From: Amyelois transitella
Lineage: Eukaryota > Arthropoda > Insecta > Lepidoptera > Pyralidae
NCBI RefSeq assembly: GCF_032362555.1
Contig: NC_083510.1
Span: forward strand, 6,289,501 to 6,353,500
Reading direction: 5' to 3'
DNA length: 64,000 nucleotides
Shown: positions 35,117 through 47,664 of the stretch, one piece after another
How the letters are laid out: each line of letters begins with the position of its first letter
Position numbering within the stretch: position 1 is the stretch's first letter
Position numbers and translations under genes: made by a program
Notes under the pieces: model-generated
Told to the model about the DNA's origin: nothing
The model's database searches: none
What the model saw: only the letters and a program-made list of their open reading frames with translations

Positions 35117-37152
35117 ATGAAGTGTGTAGTAAGTGTCAGTGAATTTATAAAAGTTGAAATAATCTGGATTTATCTAAACTCGTGGGATATTGTGAACAAA
35201 GAGAGGTTTCCTATTGTAACAATTTAGAGTGGAAGCAAAGTGACTTTATTTTCGGATTGAAATTTTCAATTCGGATTATTTTATAACCTATTTTTTTATT
35301 ACATTTACCTAGTATGGTATGGATAAATTAACGTATATGTTAATATCAATTAATGTACAGTATTGCTGGAATGTGCAATTTTGCCTTAGTGGTAATTCGT
35401 AAAAAATTTAAAAATTTAATTCATCATATGAACATCGGACTTGCGCAACCAATGTCATATTATTAACTGAAAATTCCCAAATTAGATAATATGTCATGAA
35501 TTCGCGACTACAAAAAATATTTCCGAATTTTTCATTTATCTGCTTCGCATTTATTCGCATACCAAAAAGTAAAGTTACAATCATTAAGCTTTCTGCTCCT
35601 CTGCAGATTCAGTTTGAGAAATTATTATTATATTCTTTACATTTATCAAAGGAAAATCAAGGTAACCTATCTTAAAACCTTCCGTATTTGAACATAACAT
35701 TTTGACCATCAAAGGATAATATATAGATAATAGCCTTTTGTCAAATAAGTGGAAGCCATAAATCAGAATACCTAGGCCTATTATTCCGATTTCCAATTGG
35801 TTCTTAACTTCGGCCGGGGGCTTAACACATATCCGTATAAGGCTTCTCATAACCATAAAAATATTTACGTTTGATTGCAGCTAGCTCTTCTGATCATGAT
35901 CGGTATCGTCAGGGCTGACGTCAGCAGTTTTCAGACGCTCCACCCGCAAGGGGCAGCCCTGGTACTGCCTTCTCACCCACAAGTATTGGTCACCCCACAC
36001 TCACGTCTTCAACCCCTGCCCAGTCCACTTCCACCACATCTTCAACTCCGCTCGCAAGAACAACAGTACACCACGGAACCAATTCCCATTATCCGCCAAG
36101 AACAAATCGTAAATCATGACGGGTCCTATAAGTGGAGGTATTTATGTGACATTTGTCCTTATAAATGTCCGATATATAAATATTTAATTGTTACGAACCT
36201 ATTTCTTGTATTCAACATAATGCCACTCGATTTATTCAATGCAAAGTATCATTCGGCTACAGTTACATTTACATTCTACTCAGGCGCTTCGTTAGACTAA
36301 TTAAATATAATATTATGAGCGGCTTGTATTATTCATACGTCTTATAATAATTACTTGCAGTTACGAGACCGGCAATGGTATTTCGGCAGAGGAGCAGGGC
36401 TACGTGAAGAACCAGGGCGTGCCTGATGCGGAAATACAGACGGCCCAGGGCCAATACCAGTATACAGCTCCAGATGGACAGGTAATTTTGAGATCAAATT
36501 ATATAGATTTATAATTCGATTTTAAATAATTAAAAGGTAACATAAAACTTCCAAGTTTTCTGACAGATATATGTGTTTAGTATAATGTGTTTAGTATAAT
36601 ATCACTGATATTATTGTTAAATGTATTAAATGTTAAATAGCATTTAATACATTTGAGTAAATATCTGAACTAAATATATTACTTTATGTTCATGTAAAAT
36701 GTCAGCTAAACACTCAGTTCCACGTAATGATTAAATACACATAGATAGTAAATATTAGTGTAAGTTTAAATACTCATAAATAAACTCCTCGTAAACAATA
36801 TTTTTACATACTGAAAGAAATACAGAACGTTATCAAAAAAGTTTAGATTTCTCTGAAGTTATTTATTTAATTTAATTAGACTGGAATAGAAGAAACTGTC
36901 ATTTATTGCAAAAAGACATGTGTAATAACCTTATAATGCTTGTAGTATAGTTTTATTTCCCAATTTCAGGTGATTCACCTCCAATATTTAGCCGACGAGA
37001 ATGGCTTCCAACCGCAAGGCTCCCATCTGCCTACTCCTCCCCCCATTCCTGAAGAAATCCAAAAAGCTCTTGACTACCTTGCAACCCTCCCTCCAAGTAA
37101 CGAGCAAAACACACAATCGAGGGACAAACATATTCCTGTGTTCATTAAATAA
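35117..37152 (+). CDS. RR-1 cuticle protein with Pro/His/Leu-rich N-terminus (190 aa)
   Basis: Predicted chitin-binding cuticle protein. Four coding exons: 35117-35128 (MKCV), 35881-36137, 36361-36481 and 36970-37152. Signal peptide [16 protein letters not shown]. Residues about 20-60 are rich in proline, leucine and histidine ([15 protein letters not shown]). The cluster signature [21 protein letters not shown] follows, then the RR core [41 protein letters not shown] and [15 protein letters not shown], with tail [16 protein letters not shown]. The shared TEPIPI-RQ motif links it to the genes at 41204 and 45545, but unlike them it keeps introns within the RR region (after KWS and after PDGQ). 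The C-terminus ([16 protein letters not shown]) is longer than theirs. Confidence 0.9.
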
Positions 37153-37884
37153 ACATCCTTTTACCGAGAAGGGTTAAGGGAGTTTTGGAGAGACAGGATT
37201 AACTAGTTAGTGACCAGAATTAGTCTGACATTTAAAAAGTCAAGGGCATAGTAGGGTATGCTTATTAATTTATTAAATTACAAATTCTACATGAAACTCC
37301 CTTAACTTATCAAAAATATGACCCGCCCAGAAAGTCTTTTATAAGTTATAGGACAGTCACATGATATTTTCGTTAGTTGGGCTTAAACTAAATTCAAAAG
37401 ACTTTAATGTATAAGATAGAATAAACAAATAGTAATCATAGTTTTGTTTATATAGTAAGAAGTAGAAAATATTCAAAGAAGATAATTATTTTAAATGTTA
37501 CTATAAAATGTTAGAAATAGTTATTATATTTAGATAAAATACGTTATTTAATTTTATGACATTATTTTAATGAATCGATTCTCAAATAAATATTTCTCAT
37601 ATATAATCTACCTATCTTTTATTTTCATAAATAACCATGTGCTCTTGACTTGTTCACTTAATAACATAATTATAGTTTTGGATGAAGTGATCGTGTTATC
37701 AATTTTAACTGTCATAACTAACCTTGTTAGTTTGAGTAATAACAGGCCGGCGCTAGCAATTACCAGATCGCTAGTTGTCAGCGCAAAAATAATTACAGTG
37801 CAATAAGTTAGGCGGCATATTAACCAAGCGAATTTGATTAACTGCTTATTTGAATGGCCATTCATGTATGTTCTTTACTTATTT

Positions 37885-38050
37885 ATCAACTTGGGTTGGT
37901 GGAGTTGTACAAAGAGTGCAGCAAGGAGCGATGGGCGACCCAGGTTGCTCAAGAACCAGTCGGTTCACTTTCTCCATCGCTCGTGTCAAGGTCGCCGACC
38001 ATCGCATTGCCATAAACTTCATATGCCTCATTTACACCGACGAGATGAAA
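37885..38050. other. GC-rich island of unknown nature
   Basis: About 165 bp with clearly more G and C than the flanks and open in more than one frame (for example GGVVQRVQQGAMGDPGCSRT). It may be a decayed exon or transposon piece. I do not recognise it. Confidence 0.3.
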
Positions 38051-39540
38051 AAAATAGTGATAATTTAATAAAAATTGCCATTTAAGCATTGCATCGTCGT
38101 GATGTTAACGCTAAGCACAAAATCAAATTCGTTATTGAATAGTAATGACCTTACCGTACCATTGATTTTAAGTTTTAGTCAAAAACTAACATTATCACAT
38201 TAGATTATCACTTATTTAGAACCTTACAGGAGAAAAAAAAGTTTTAATATTTTAAATTTCAAGATGCAGTTTTATGAAGATATTTTGAAGTGCAAAAACA
38301 CACACACACAGTTCGTATTTAATCGAATTTAATTTACAATTCCTTGAATATTTTGGAAGGATTTATAGGAAAACAAAATAATTAGAAGGAATAAGATTAT
38401 ATATTTTAATTATTTATATGATTAAAAGTAAAAAAAGTTTCTTTGATTTTTAACATACGTATTAAATTTAGAATACTAACGTAGTATTTATATTAAATTT
38501 AACCAAAATTAAACGCATGTCGTCTGAGTTACCGAGATAAAATAGGTGACATTGCTTCACTATAAAAATTTGTGCAGTGAGCTTAAATATTAGATCATGA
38601 AATATCAAATGACTTCATCACATTATCATAGACATACATCACCGAGACTGGTCACACCCAGCAAATAAATGCAGCAATACCCGAATTCGCCTGAAGACAT
38701 TCTATTCGAAGAGCCTACAATGTGATTTACATAACATATACGAAATCCTTTGTTGTCTGAATACCTATTCATAAAATCACCTATTAAAATTGCCCAATAC
38801 ATGTATGTGCCGATTCGATATGATATATTGTGTATACAGAAAGTGAGCAGCCCGCGAGAGCCAGAGTAAAAGACTCCAACGCGCATGAGCACCTATTTCG
38901 AAGTCTTTTATTTTAGAGGCAACCTAATACAATTCGATTTCTTGCTAGTTTTATGAAGAAAATAAAATATGATACAATATAACGTTAAACATACTAGTGT
39001 CATATATCTATTCAGTAAAAATATTTTTTGTAATCAGTTACATTTATTATCTACTTAGAAGATCTTAAACCGCTTAAAATTTTTAATTAAAATATTCGTA
39101 AATTAATTTGGTACTAAATTTTGACCAAAGCTTGGCTCCCATGATACTTTAGAAGGGATAAAAACCTTCTTTTGTGCCAATTTGAATCAAAATCCATCAA
39201 TAAGTATTCGAGTACCTACCATCGTCATTAAAAAAACACAAATCTTTTCTCTTTACAATATTAGTATTATACTTGTCTAAAACATTCCCTACAAATTCTT
39301 GGTATTTCACCGTTTGACTTTTCCTTAGCTAACATAAATTACCATTTATACATATTGCGGACTGCTTGACTCGGGGTGGCGTCTGAAGACCTCTAGACGT
39401 TGCGATGCGTCATACACACCATTACTTACGTAACTTACAAGTAGAACTTGACTTGTAAAACACCATACTTGAGACGTCTGACCGTATAATAAATTATATC
39501 TTACGGTCAGACGTATATGTAAGTATAGGGTCAGACGTAT

Positions 39541-40198
39541 ATATAATTACGTCTTTATACCTTACGGGGCAGACAGCGCCAAAAAAATTCCAAGTTAACT
39601 AGGCTCTTCCTTGATTACCTTCTATAATTTGCACGGGAAGAGAAGCAGATAGCACCTAGTGCATGGTTTTACTTCGCTACCATACCATCATAAAAGCCAG
39701 GTACATATACTTCTTTAAACATGTCATACGTCATTATACTTCCGAGGAAGACAGAGGACATGAAGACCATTTTTAGCTGGAGGTTTATGAAGGGATTGAG
39801 ATTCAGAAATAGTGACAGGTTACTAGCCCAACCTTAAAGATGAGTCTCAACTTAACAAGACTTTGTATCTATTTAATTTGTTCATAAAAATTGAACAAAA
39901 AAACAAACATTGAAAATGTCTTGTAAATTTATTAGCCTTTCCTTTGTATAACATTGATTGCGCGGGTAAGAGAAATAACTGGCACGTAATTCTTTTTCTT
40001 TGCTACTAAACCAGTATGCAAGTAAGTTTACGTCTAAATGTTCTTCTTTTAGGCGATGGGCTAGCAACCTGTCACTATTTGAATCTCCATTCCATCATGA
40101 AGCCAAACAGCTGAACGTGGCCTATCAGTATTTTCAAGACTGTTGGCTCTGTCTACCCCGTAAGGGATATAGACGTGATTATATGTATGTATGTATGT
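39541..40198. repeat. Family A SINE pieces, both orientations
   Basis: 39541-39575 and 39775-39860 are plus-strand partial copies. About 40048-40198 is a well preserved minus-strand copy (GGCGATGGGCTAGCAACCTG through TCTACCCCGTAAGGGATATA) that ends in the tail ATGTATGTATG. Confidence 0.65.
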
Positions 40199-40200
40199 TC

Positions 40201-40280
40201 GGAAAGTTCGCAACGTCGGTTTTTCTTGATATAATAATGATATTATTATATCAAGAAAAACCGACTCGTTGCGAACTTTC
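40201..40280. repeat. Near-perfect inverted repeat, 38/40-bp arms
   Basis: The left arm starts GGAAAGTTCGCAACGTCGGT and the right arm ends CTCGTTGCGAACTTTCC; the arms differ by a two-base gap and meet almost without a loop (ATAATAATGATATTATTAT). It abuts the tail of the SINE at 40048-40198. Confidence 0.8.
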
Positions 40281-41125
40281 CCTTAAAACAATAATGTTTA
40301 TACGAGTATTGCATGAATGTTTATTCGATGTTAGAGGTAAAATGTATATAAGATAATTATTGAATAATATAATTTTGATTTATATCAATTAGAGTATTAT
40401 TAAAATATTACAATTGTGAAATAGTACCGTAAGAAAGTTTGAAAGATAATTTATTTTACCAGAATTTAGTAACTGTGAATCATCGCAAACAATATGACGA
40501 AGAAATTATGATATGAAAGTTCTTAGGCGGTTATCACACTGCACCGGAAATAGCATCGATGTTATATTATTTTGCGGTTTCAAATTTCATACTAAGATTC
40601 CAATGTGTGGATAGATTTTTATGAACAAATAAATATTCCATATTCAAAGATAAAAAGTCGGTTGGTAAATCAATATTGGTGCAAAAGCCAGTGACAGATA
40701 ATTAGGCTTGATATAAACTGCACTTTCATACTAGTTATGCATTATGTTTCTACAAAGAAATCGCATTAGTACAAACTAACTATAGGGGGAACATAAAAAG
40801 TATTCCTGAAGTTTTCAAGTTTTATTAATCAACAAAATAAAAATTAAGGAAATTTGCTTTTAAAACAAAAAACACTATGTATAGTTCTAATCGATACGAA
40901 ATAAACAGGTGGGCGTAGTCTAGACATTTTTGTGGCCTACAGCCAAAGCTAAACAAATGGAAATCCGTTAGCATTATTGACAAGTGACGAGCATTACGTC
41001 GCGCGCCTACAATTGACATTACGCCTTGAGGTAATGTATCTACTGTTTACTTATTTCATAGATTTTGCGACACCTCTATGAATTGTGAAATTAGAATTGC
41101 AGGGAGGTGGTCGCTTGTAATTGTG

Positions 41126-41160
41126 TATAAATACCATATTGTCAGGATCTTTGGACATCA
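41126..41160 (+). promoter_or_regulatory. TATA box and initiator of the cuticle gene at 41204
   Basis: TATAAATA at 41126-41133, with ATCAGTTG about 30 bp downstream as a likely initiator. Confidence 0.75.
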
Positions 41161-41203
41161 GTTGTCACACGGTCTTCTCCGTCAAACAATTAAACACACA
41201 ACA

Positions 41204-41794
41204 ATGAAATCTATTGTAAGTGTTCCACAGAAAAGTGATAATCATATGGATTGTGCAAATTTTATAGTTTATAAATATATAGATTTAATATTAACTGACT
41301 TAAATAATCTTGATTAAGTGAAGTGGTTAAAGATGTTAAATAATTGACTTATGTGATGTTAATCGTGATAAATAAGAATAATTCAAATTAATTAAAAATA
41401 AAAACGTTTTCAGGTGCTGGTTTCTATGCTCGTTGCCGCGGCGTTGGCTGCTCCTCAAGCACCTACCGAGCCCATCCCCATCCTCCGCCAAGACAGCCAA
41501 GTGAACGGTGATGGATCGTACCAGTATTCATATGAAACCGGCAATGGCATCAGCGCGGACCAAAAGGGAGATCTGAAGAAGGTCGGCGATGTGGACGCTA
41601 TCGAAGTGCAAGGACAGTTCCAATACCCGAGTGATAACGGTCAAAATATTCAGCTGACGTACACTGCTGACGAGAATGGTTTCCAGCCCCAGGGCGCTCA
41701 TTTGCCCACGGCTCCTCCGGTACCCGAGGCCATCCAACGCGCCCTGGCCTACCTCGCGACGGCGCCGCCGCAACCTGAACAACCAACACAATAG
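41204..41794 (+). CDS. RR-1 cuticle protein, two-exon form (130 aa)
   Basis: Secreted cuticle protein. Exons 41204-41215 (MKSI) and 41414-41794, one phase-0 intron. Signal peptide [17 protein letters not shown], then [20 protein letters not shown]. The RR-1 core is uninterrupted: [53 protein letters not shown]. The tail is [21 protein letters not shown] close paralogue lies 4 kb downstream at 45545 with the same structure, signal peptide start (MKSI) and tail. The coding exon is GC-rich compared with its flanks. The start is fixed by the signal peptide and by the MKSI exon and donor shared with the paralogue. Confidence 0.93.
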
Positions 41795-42039
41795 ATTTGT
41801 CGACTGATCAAATACTCATAGTTATTTTATGATTATCGTTTTGTATTTTTATACTACGTATTTATAATGCTGTATTAAATTCTTGTGATATTTAAAAATG
41901 TTTTATTAGCAGAAACCTTTAGGAAGTAGAATAAAATAATTCGAATAACGGGAAGCATATGATAATGAGAGAGAGAGAAATATCTAAAGTTTATATAAAA
42001 CATAAATATTTATGAAAATAGTACGCATAGGATAGGTTT

Positions 42040-42195
42040 ATAAACTTGGGATTCTTCTTTTGCGATGGGCTAGCAATCTGACTCTATTTGAATCTAAATT
42101 CTATCATTAAGCCAAACAGCTGAACATGGCCTCTCAGTCTTTTCAAGACTGTGGGCTCTGTCTACCCCGCAAGGCATATATACGAGATTATATGT
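42040..42195 (-). repeat. Family A SINE copy
   Basis: Contains TGCGATGGGCTAGCAATCTG, then CAAACAGCTGAACATGGCCT and CTACCCCGCAAGGCATATAT, ending TTATATGT. It lies about 250 bp downstream of the preceding cuticle gene. Confidence 0.7.
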
Positions 42196-43429
42196 AATAA
42201 ATTGATTGACGTGATAAAAAAAATAAACCCCGCTTATTTTCGTTCCCGTGGGAATTTTGGGCTTTATTTGTGAACCTATATAGGTACTGACTAAAGAAAT
42301 CTAAGGGAGGTACGAGATCATCTACATACATTCTTTACATTTGCACGCAATCAGCTCCGGAAATTAGGCGTGAATATTAGAAATATACGGCTGAATCTGT
42401 TGGAACATTGGGACAGACAAGACATGAGACTGCGCTTAGTAGAGATACCAAATATATGAAAGTTCACAACATGCCTATTAAGGAAAAATTATCGTATTAT
42501 TTAATAACTTAGCTTGTCTTTTAATCTTGATTTCATGCAGAATCACAGGGGTTTTATAGGAGGTTATGCTAATTATATTTTAAAACAATTTTTAAATGTT
42601 TTAATAAAATTATTAACATTTTATTCAAATTAAAAAAGAATATGATGTTTTGAACGAAAATTCTGGGATGCTTATAAAACCAAATTAAAAAAAGGATATT
42701 TATTCTTGAATAAGAAACAAAAATATACTTATGTAGAGCAGCCAACATTGTTTTAAGCCCTTAATTATAGAAGGCTGTTTAATGTTTATACCAAATAAAA
42801 CTTCTATGTAAGAGACATTATACTATATACTATATTCACTTTCTTTGTATAAAAAAAATCTTTAAAAAATACATTTAAGGCCTTTTGATTGCATGTTAAG
42901 ACTTATACAGTGTGTTATCTATCTCTACTGTTTCTAATAAAATATTTGATTTAATATTTTTGCGTATGTCTTTTATTTAATACTGCGTTTTTAACATAAC
43001 ATGATTTGACAAATATTTTTTTACAAGACTTTTACAATTTTATGTATATTGGTAGCGAATTTCATACTTTATTTTTTTAGATTGATAGATTAGAGCATAT
43101 TTGAGGACATTAATAGTCTAGAGCAATCTTAAATTATGTCTCAAAATATACATTACTAAAATATTTATAGCCCCTTTACTTTTTTGGATGATGAACATAA
43201 TATCTGTTAATAAAATATTTTGAATATTAAGGACTGCCATCCTTGTGAAACTGGTTGCAAAATGTTGGTTATTGTATTAAAACCTATTATGTATTTAGCA
43301 TATTAATCTGTGGATTGCATAACTTTATTGAAGAAATTTTTATGACTTAGTATTTTTAGATAAATCGCATTGTTATTGTTTAAAAAAAATACCTGTTTTG
43401 TTCTTTGGGCGCTCAATCACCGAGGCTCG

Positions 43430-43562
43430 GCAAGGGTTAGTAGTGTTAAGTTTGTAAGAGCAGTAAGGCATCTTACGGAAATAATGCTACGTTGGCTGGT
43501 GAACTTTTGTTGGAGAGTTTTCTCACGCACCTCTTCCGGGAGAGTCAAGAAAAAAGACTGAT
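43430..43562 (-). other. Unassigned coding-like fragment
   Basis: Minus-strand reading gives about 44 open codons (QSFFLTLPEEVREKTLQQKF, continuing with CLTALTNLTLLTLAEPR) before a stop. Base composition is richer in GC than the surroundings. It may be a decayed exon or transposon piece; I do not recognise the family. Confidence 0.3.
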
Positions 43563-45482
43563 AATGAAATCATAGGTCACGTCATACGGTTACGAGGAAT
43601 ATGACAAAATTGTTTCTTAGTATTTAAAAGGCTAAAGAAAGTGTCGGATAACAGACGACGAAGAGAGTGAAAAAAGGAATTTAAACATTTCGGAATTTAT
43701 AAAATGTTGCATCCAGTAATGCTGTATATGTAAATTATAAGTCATTTCGAAATAAACGTCATTGAATTGTTATAACTTCAACTTGGTTTTGAATTGGCAT
43801 CAAATTTACAATTGCATCAAAAATGAAGTTGTAATGTCGGACTTGTCAGTGATAAATTGGGAATGTCTTTAATAACATATGCAACATAACTTAAATTGTA
43901 ATAACTTCAATTACTCGGAAGGTCTAAGGTTAGAGCCCTTCTCTATTTGCTATTTAAATATAAAATGATTAATATTGAAATAATCTATGTCATTATATTT
44001 ATTGAATTTATCTTTTTTCAATTGCAACTGCATAAAAGGCGCTTTATGACGTTATTCCCAAAAAGATCTTTTTAAAGCATGTAATGTGTCAAATTTTTGT
44101 AAAGTTTCATTAAATAATGTGGGAGATGGACAAAAGTTTTCTGATTGAAAGAGTAATAATGGCATTAGAAAAAAAACTGATACACAAACTCAATATTAAG
44201 CCAGTATTCACATACAAAACGTTTAATTGATTGATAATTATTCATAAAATAATTCGTTAATAATAAAATCAATCGTTTTAGTAGTCAAGGTAAAATTATA
44301 ATAATGTAATTATTTTTTGGTAGGTAAGTAGTTGAAACTCGAACTTTACGTGTCAAAGGGCATCGATTTTTAAGTGAAGAACTATGGATGTGTCCAGTTG
44401 CATGTACTAAAAAATGGATAATATCTGAATATTATCCATTTTTTATTTTTCTAGCATAGTGGTACGAAATTTTTGAGGGAATAGATATACAGGTACTCTA
44501 CTTAATAGAGTAAAGTTTTTTTATGTAACCGACGACCTTGCATGAAGGGACGTATGAATGTGGACGAAGCAAAAAGAAGTATGTGGAAAGATATTCTCTA
44601 TTAGTCTCTAGGTAACTTACCCATCCGGTAAAGAAGCGTAATTTTATGTATTGTGTGAGTAGTATTAAATATTATTTGCATTTGAGTATTGTGATAGAAT
44701 TATTATTTAAACTTTGTTTAGTTGTTTCTTGTTTGGACAGGACATGAACTAATTAGGATTTAAAACTGTGACATATTGATTATTTTTTATTGTACATTAT
44801 TGTACAATAAATTATTGCAATAAGCCATCAATATTATGAATTCAGTGAAATACATAATTAATTTAATCTAAAATCCACAAAAAGTCGTTAATTAGGTATA
44901 AATTTAAATAAATTTAGAAACAATTTGTAAAAGACTAGCTTTTGCAAGTGGTTTTACTCCTGTTGAAATTTACAGAAAATAAGTAAATTTATCGGTCGCT
45001 GTGCCATCATAATATTATTTATTTATGATGGCACAGCTATTCATTTTTTAAATATTTAAACTTTATTGCGCCTTTAATAATGTACTTATGATCAAAATAG
45101 GTCCAAAAGTTTTTAAAATAGTTGAATTTATTAATTACAAAAAAAAAATAACACAATTGTAAATATTTTTCCAAAGCAACTTATAATGCCCTTAGAATCA
45201 TCGATTCTGTGAGCTATGTATTCAATATAAAAGTTCATGGTTAAAATTTGGTCCAAATATGGGAGCTTTGCATTATGTCAAGTTATTCCCAAATTAAAGA
45301 TTTATCAGTCATGTGCTAGATATGTATATATGGATTTAAATATCGATTATTCGTTGATGACCATTTTGACATCACGAAAGCGCATGACCATAGGAGGTTT
45401 ACACATATTTTGTTGAATTTATTCTGACGTGCCTAATTTTGCAATATCACCCGAGGTGGTAGGCGGTGCGCTGACCTGCCCG

Positions 45483-45490
45483 TATATATA
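45483..45490 (+). promoter_or_regulatory. TATA-like box of the cuticle gene at 45545
   Basis: TATATATA 62 bp upstream of the ATG; transcription start expected near 45513. Confidence 0.55.
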
Positions 45491-45544
45491 CCGATATAGC
45501 ATTGATAGAACAACATTGTCTAGTGCCTTCACCGACAAACAAAC

Positions 45545-46078
45545 ATGAAGTCAATCGTAAGTGTCAGTGATAGTGTTTATTAGAATGCAAGTGTTAGCCA
45601 AATTTTATTGTGCATCAGTGACAAAACCTGCTCGAGGATCTTTAATTAGAAGGGCACGCGGGTTGAAGGAAGTGCAAGCGAATTAATCTTTCGTATTTTG
45701 TTTCAGATATTCTTTGGTCTCTTGGCGGTAGCTTGTGCTGCTCCTCAAGCACCAACAGAGCCTATTCCAATCTTGCGCCAGGACAGTCAAATTAACCCTG
45801 ATGGCTCATACCAGTATGCATACGAAACTGGCAACGGTATAGCCGCTGAAGAGAAGGGAGAGTTGAAGAACATTGGAGCTGAAGAGCCCGCTCTGCAAGT
45901 CCAAGGCCAGTTTCAGTACCCCAGCGAGGAGGGTGGCAACATCCAACTGAGTTACGTCGCCAATGAAAATGGCTACCAGCCCCAGGGTGCCCATCTCCCC
46001 ACCCCCCCACCGATCCCCGCAGCTATCCAACGCGCTCTCGATTTCCTCGCCACTGCTCCTCCTCAGCCACAATCCTAA
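45545..46078 (+). CDS. RR-1 cuticle protein, two-exon paralogue (127 aa)
   Basis: Secreted cuticle protein, sister of the gene at 41204. Exons 45545-45556 (MKSI) and 45707-46078. Signal peptide [16 protein letters not shown], then [20 protein letters not shown]. The RR-1 core is [53 protein letters not shown]; the tail is [27 protein letters not shown] replaces the usual VADENGF, so one conserved acidic position is Asn. Like its sister it has no intron inside the RR domain, whereas the other five genes do. The two mature proteins align without long gaps, which supports tandem duplication. Confidence 0.93.
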
Positions 46079-47664
46079 ATAATTTATTAAATTAATTTTG
46101 TAGTGGTTTTGTCGTCCATATTCACTATGTGAACTAGGATGGTCAAAATTATTGACTCTATTCTTTAGCCCTCCACGAAAGTAGGGAGTGATAACTATTT
46201 TTTTTTTAATTTTGTACATATTTTATTTATAAAAAAGTTAAAGTACTATAGAAAAATTGTTATCATTTACTTTTCCAAACCTCAACAAACCTAAATGTGC
46301 CAAGTGATTATCTTCCCTCTTAGATCTTGATCTTAATCTTCCCTGCATGAAGTTTTAACTAAATGTTAAAAAGGTCAACAGTTGATACACAATCGAACTC
46401 TATGGAATTAATTCCATGCTAATTAATTCCCATCTTAATTATTAAAAAATCAATGTAATTTATTGGGTTAAAATATTAAAATGGATATGGTAAGAGTTTA
46501 CACGTGGTTTAGGTACATATTATCCCCTATAATATATAAGGATATTTTATTACGTACCTATATCGAAATAAATATGAAAGATTCATAAGGAGAGTTTAGG
46601 TACTAAATTTACCTGTTCGAAGTCAGAGTGGGTCGCTAGTGCATCATAAAGTTAAAGCATCTCAGAAGAATCAGGCCAAGGTAGCTGTTAGTAATGCTGC
46701 CTAAAAGATTATTGTCGGTTCCAAGTAATAACTATATGAATGTTTAAATATGGTACGTTGCGAAATCAATTGTGAATTCGTGAATAAGTATTGGCAACAG
46801 ATTCTTCTGTTCAACTTATGGAAATATTTAGATTAATAATTACAAGGTATAAAATTGTAACGCGAAACGTAACGTCACACGTTATGACATGGTTTTATTC
46901 ATGGCTTCTAAGTAGTCGTCGTGAACATAATTATTCATATATGAAAAAAATTAATAAACCGTAATCAATAGAAGACGATAGTCAAGTAATCTCGTAACAA
47001 ATGTATAGTCTATAAGTCTTACTCTACTGTGAGTTATCAGTATTAATACTCGTATCTTATCTATCCTTTTATTAGTTTCGGTCCCATCCTCACCTTTCCA
47101 TCCTGACCTCCGTAATCTTTGTATATTCAGCCATTGTAAACCTAAACCCATTCCAGATCATGGTTATTTTAAGTCAACACAAGTATATAATAAGTCACGT
47201 ATATATTCCTTGCGGGGTGGACACAGTCAACAGTCTTGAAAAGTCTGAAAGGTCACCTTCAACTGTGTGGTTTGATGATACTTATTACTATTAGTTAATT
47301 TTACGTATAAAAGGATTCCAAGGATTCCGACACTATCTAGTTATTTATACGTCAATGAGACATGGAAATAAAACATGCATAATTACGTATAACATCAATG
47401 AAAAGAAAGGTATCAGAAGTATTGATTACTATATTCTATTTAAAAAGATTGCGTGATATGATGATATACATAGCGTAGTGTCTGACCCTGCTGACCTGGT
47501 GGGCCGGTAATAATAGCCGTTGACATTTACACGAAACAAACTAGTTTCTGACACCACGTCTCCAATATTTATGGTCCTTAAATAACATATTTTTGAATGA
47601 GTTGTTTTCCCAAATTATTAAAAAAATAAGGTAGGTAAATATGTTTTTCTTTTCAAATATTTAA

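Larger units (their letters stand above)
37153..41125. other. Intergenic, repeats and hairpins
   Basis: Poly(A) signal candidates follow the gene end (AATAAA at about 37421). A GC-rich island lies at 37885-38050. An inverted repeat lies at 39474-39514 (ACGTCTGACCGTA and its complement), next to a tandem GGTCAGACGTATAT. SINE pieces lie at 39541-40198 and a long hairpin at 40201-40280. No supported gene. Confidence 0.55.
41795..45482. other. Intergenic, repeats and hairpins
   Basis: Holds a minus-strand family A SINE at 42040-42195, followed by a CGTTCCCGTGGGAATTTTGG repeat scrap near 42240, a possible gene fragment at 43430-43562, a hairpin at 44410-44444 (AATGGATAATAT and its complement), a family B LINE scrap at 44535-44645 and a hairpin at 44998-45036 (GCTGTGCCATCATA and its complement). 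No intact gene. Confidence 0.55.

Noticed and set aside
45806-46219. 137-codon minus-strand frame
   Set aside because: Antisense of the cuticle gene at 45545; GC-rich coding exons often leave such shadows.
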